Of a stretch of DNA of 64,000 nt, positions 63,262-64,000 are shown piece by piece (the stretch's first letter is position 1; each line of letters starts with the position of its first letter). Below the pieces are notes generated by a model that was not told the DNA's origin, did no database searches, and was given only the letters and a program-made list of their open reading frames with translations. The position numbers and the translations under genes were made by a program. Source of the stretch: Hydractinia symbiolongicarpus (lineage: Eukaryota; Cnidaria; Hydrozoa; Anthoathecata; Hydractiniidae); contig NC_079885.1 in the NCBI RefSeq assembly GCF_029227915.1, positions 29,081,001-29,145,000 of the forward strand, written 5' to 3'.

Positions 63262-64000
63262 TTAAAGTGGTTTAATCGCCGGCAAACGAAAACCCGCGAT
63301 TTCCCGTAAATCCCGGGCTTGGCCCGTGTAGTCAAAAGTATACAAAGAAAGTACCCAGGGAGTAAACTCATTTCCCAAATGATTTTTTGAAATTATTTTG
63401 TCACCACTAAAACGCATGAGACTTGTACTTTTCAAAAGTGTTTTCATTTTTGATGAGACGCTGAATAAAAGAAGTTTAATCGCCGGCAAACAAAAACCCG
63501 CGATTTCCCGTAAATCCCGGGCTTGGCCCGTATAGTCGAATGTATACAAAGAAAGTACCCTGTGAGTAAACTCATTTCCAAAACAATTTTTTAAATTATC
63601 TTTTCACCACTAAAACGCATGAGACTTGTAGTTTTCAAAAATGTTTTCATTTTTGATGAGACGCTGAATAAAAGAAGTTTAATCGCCGGCAAACGAAAAC
63701 CCGCCATTTCCCGTAAACCCCGGACTCGGCCCGTATAGTCAAAAGTATACAAAGAAAGTACCCAGGGAGAAAACTCATTTCCCGAACGATTTTTTAAATT
63801 ATTAGCTCACCACTAAAGCCCATGAGACTTGTAGTTTTTACAAATATTTTCATTTTCGATGAGACGGTGAATAAAAGAAGTTTAATCGCCGCCAAACGAA
63901 AACCCGCGATTTCCCGTAAATCCCGGACTCGGCCTGTATAGTCAAAAGTATACAAAGAAAGTACCCAGGGAGTAAACTCATTTCCCGAACGATTTTTTAA
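63262..64000. repeat. Last block in the window, related to 51.5-52.2 kb and 56.4-57.1 kb
   Basis: The sequence follows the 56356-57094 block at an offset of 6906 bp (34 units), including the rare ATTATTAGCTCACCAC and CGCCGCCAAACG variants. The array continues unbroken to the window end, so its true right edge is unknown. Confidence 0.82.

Larger units (their letters stand above)
28700..64000. repeat. Satellite array B, ~203 bp unit, about 173 head-to-tail copies, continuing past the window
   Basis: The landmark CCCGAACGATTTTTTAA recurs at 28770, 28972, 29174, 29378, 29581 and 29785 and so on to the last bases, with steps of 202-204 bp. All copies have the same orientation. Constant parts are CACTAAAACGCATGAGACTTGTAG, the AAAATGTTTTCATTTTTGATGAG dyad, TTTAATCGCCGGCAAACG, the CCCGCGATTTCCCGTAAATC dyad, GGCCCGTATAGTC and GTATACAAAGAAAGTACC. 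The unit is unrelated to family A. The only interruption is at 44960-45183. I do not recognise the family by name. Confidence 0.97.

Noticed and set aside
28535-63549. Dozens of short minus-strand open frames of about 60-121 codons with recurring similar peptides
   Set aside because: They recur with the satellite period, break whenever a unit is not a multiple of three, start and stop inside repeat units, and show no known domain.
28700-64000. CRISPR-like array (regular repeats with dyads)
   Set aside because: The whole 203 bp unit is conserved, with no short repeat plus unique spacer pattern, and the LINE shows a eukaryotic source.

Overview
The window is about 97% tandem satellite DNA from a eukaryote. 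No intact protein-coding gene, rRNA, tRNA or CRISPR array can be supported. The organism is most likely an invertebrate animal: the only recognisable protein similarity is to the reverse transcriptase of a Jockey/CR1-like LINE, of a style common in cnidarians and other marine invertebrates. The exact taxon cannot be told from this sequence.

Layout. (1) 1-2057: the 3' part of a dead LINE. It holds an RT coding remnant with one stop and three frameshifts, a short AT-rich 3' UTR and a (CAAA)n tail; its 5' end lies outside the window. (2) 2058-28699: satellite family A, about 71 head-to-tail copies of a ~372 bp unit. Units next to the LINE are the most diverged, and the first is rearranged with a GTAT microsatellite. 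Further in, multi-unit higher-order duplications appear (3-, 7- and 6-unit steps, plus a 16-unit offset). (3) 28699/28700: an abrupt junction with no spacer. (4) 28700-64000: satellite family B, about 173 head-to-tail copies of an unrelated ~203 bp unit. It is a mosaic of near-identical multi-unit blocks (10-, 9-, 21-, 20-, 24-, 7- and 6-unit offsets). A single 224 bp piece of non-satellite DNA sits at 44960-45183.

Each family-B unit carries two strong dyad symmetries about 66 bp apart, and many carry a sequence one base short of the CENP-B box pattern. Family A carries a 10 bp GC-only-core palindrome and lacks both. The many short open frames on the minus strand of array B are a by-product of its repeat unit being close to a multiple of three and low in stops; they are not annotated as genes. 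The arrangement fits centromeric, pericentromeric or other heterochromatic DNA, but the sequence alone does not prove that location.
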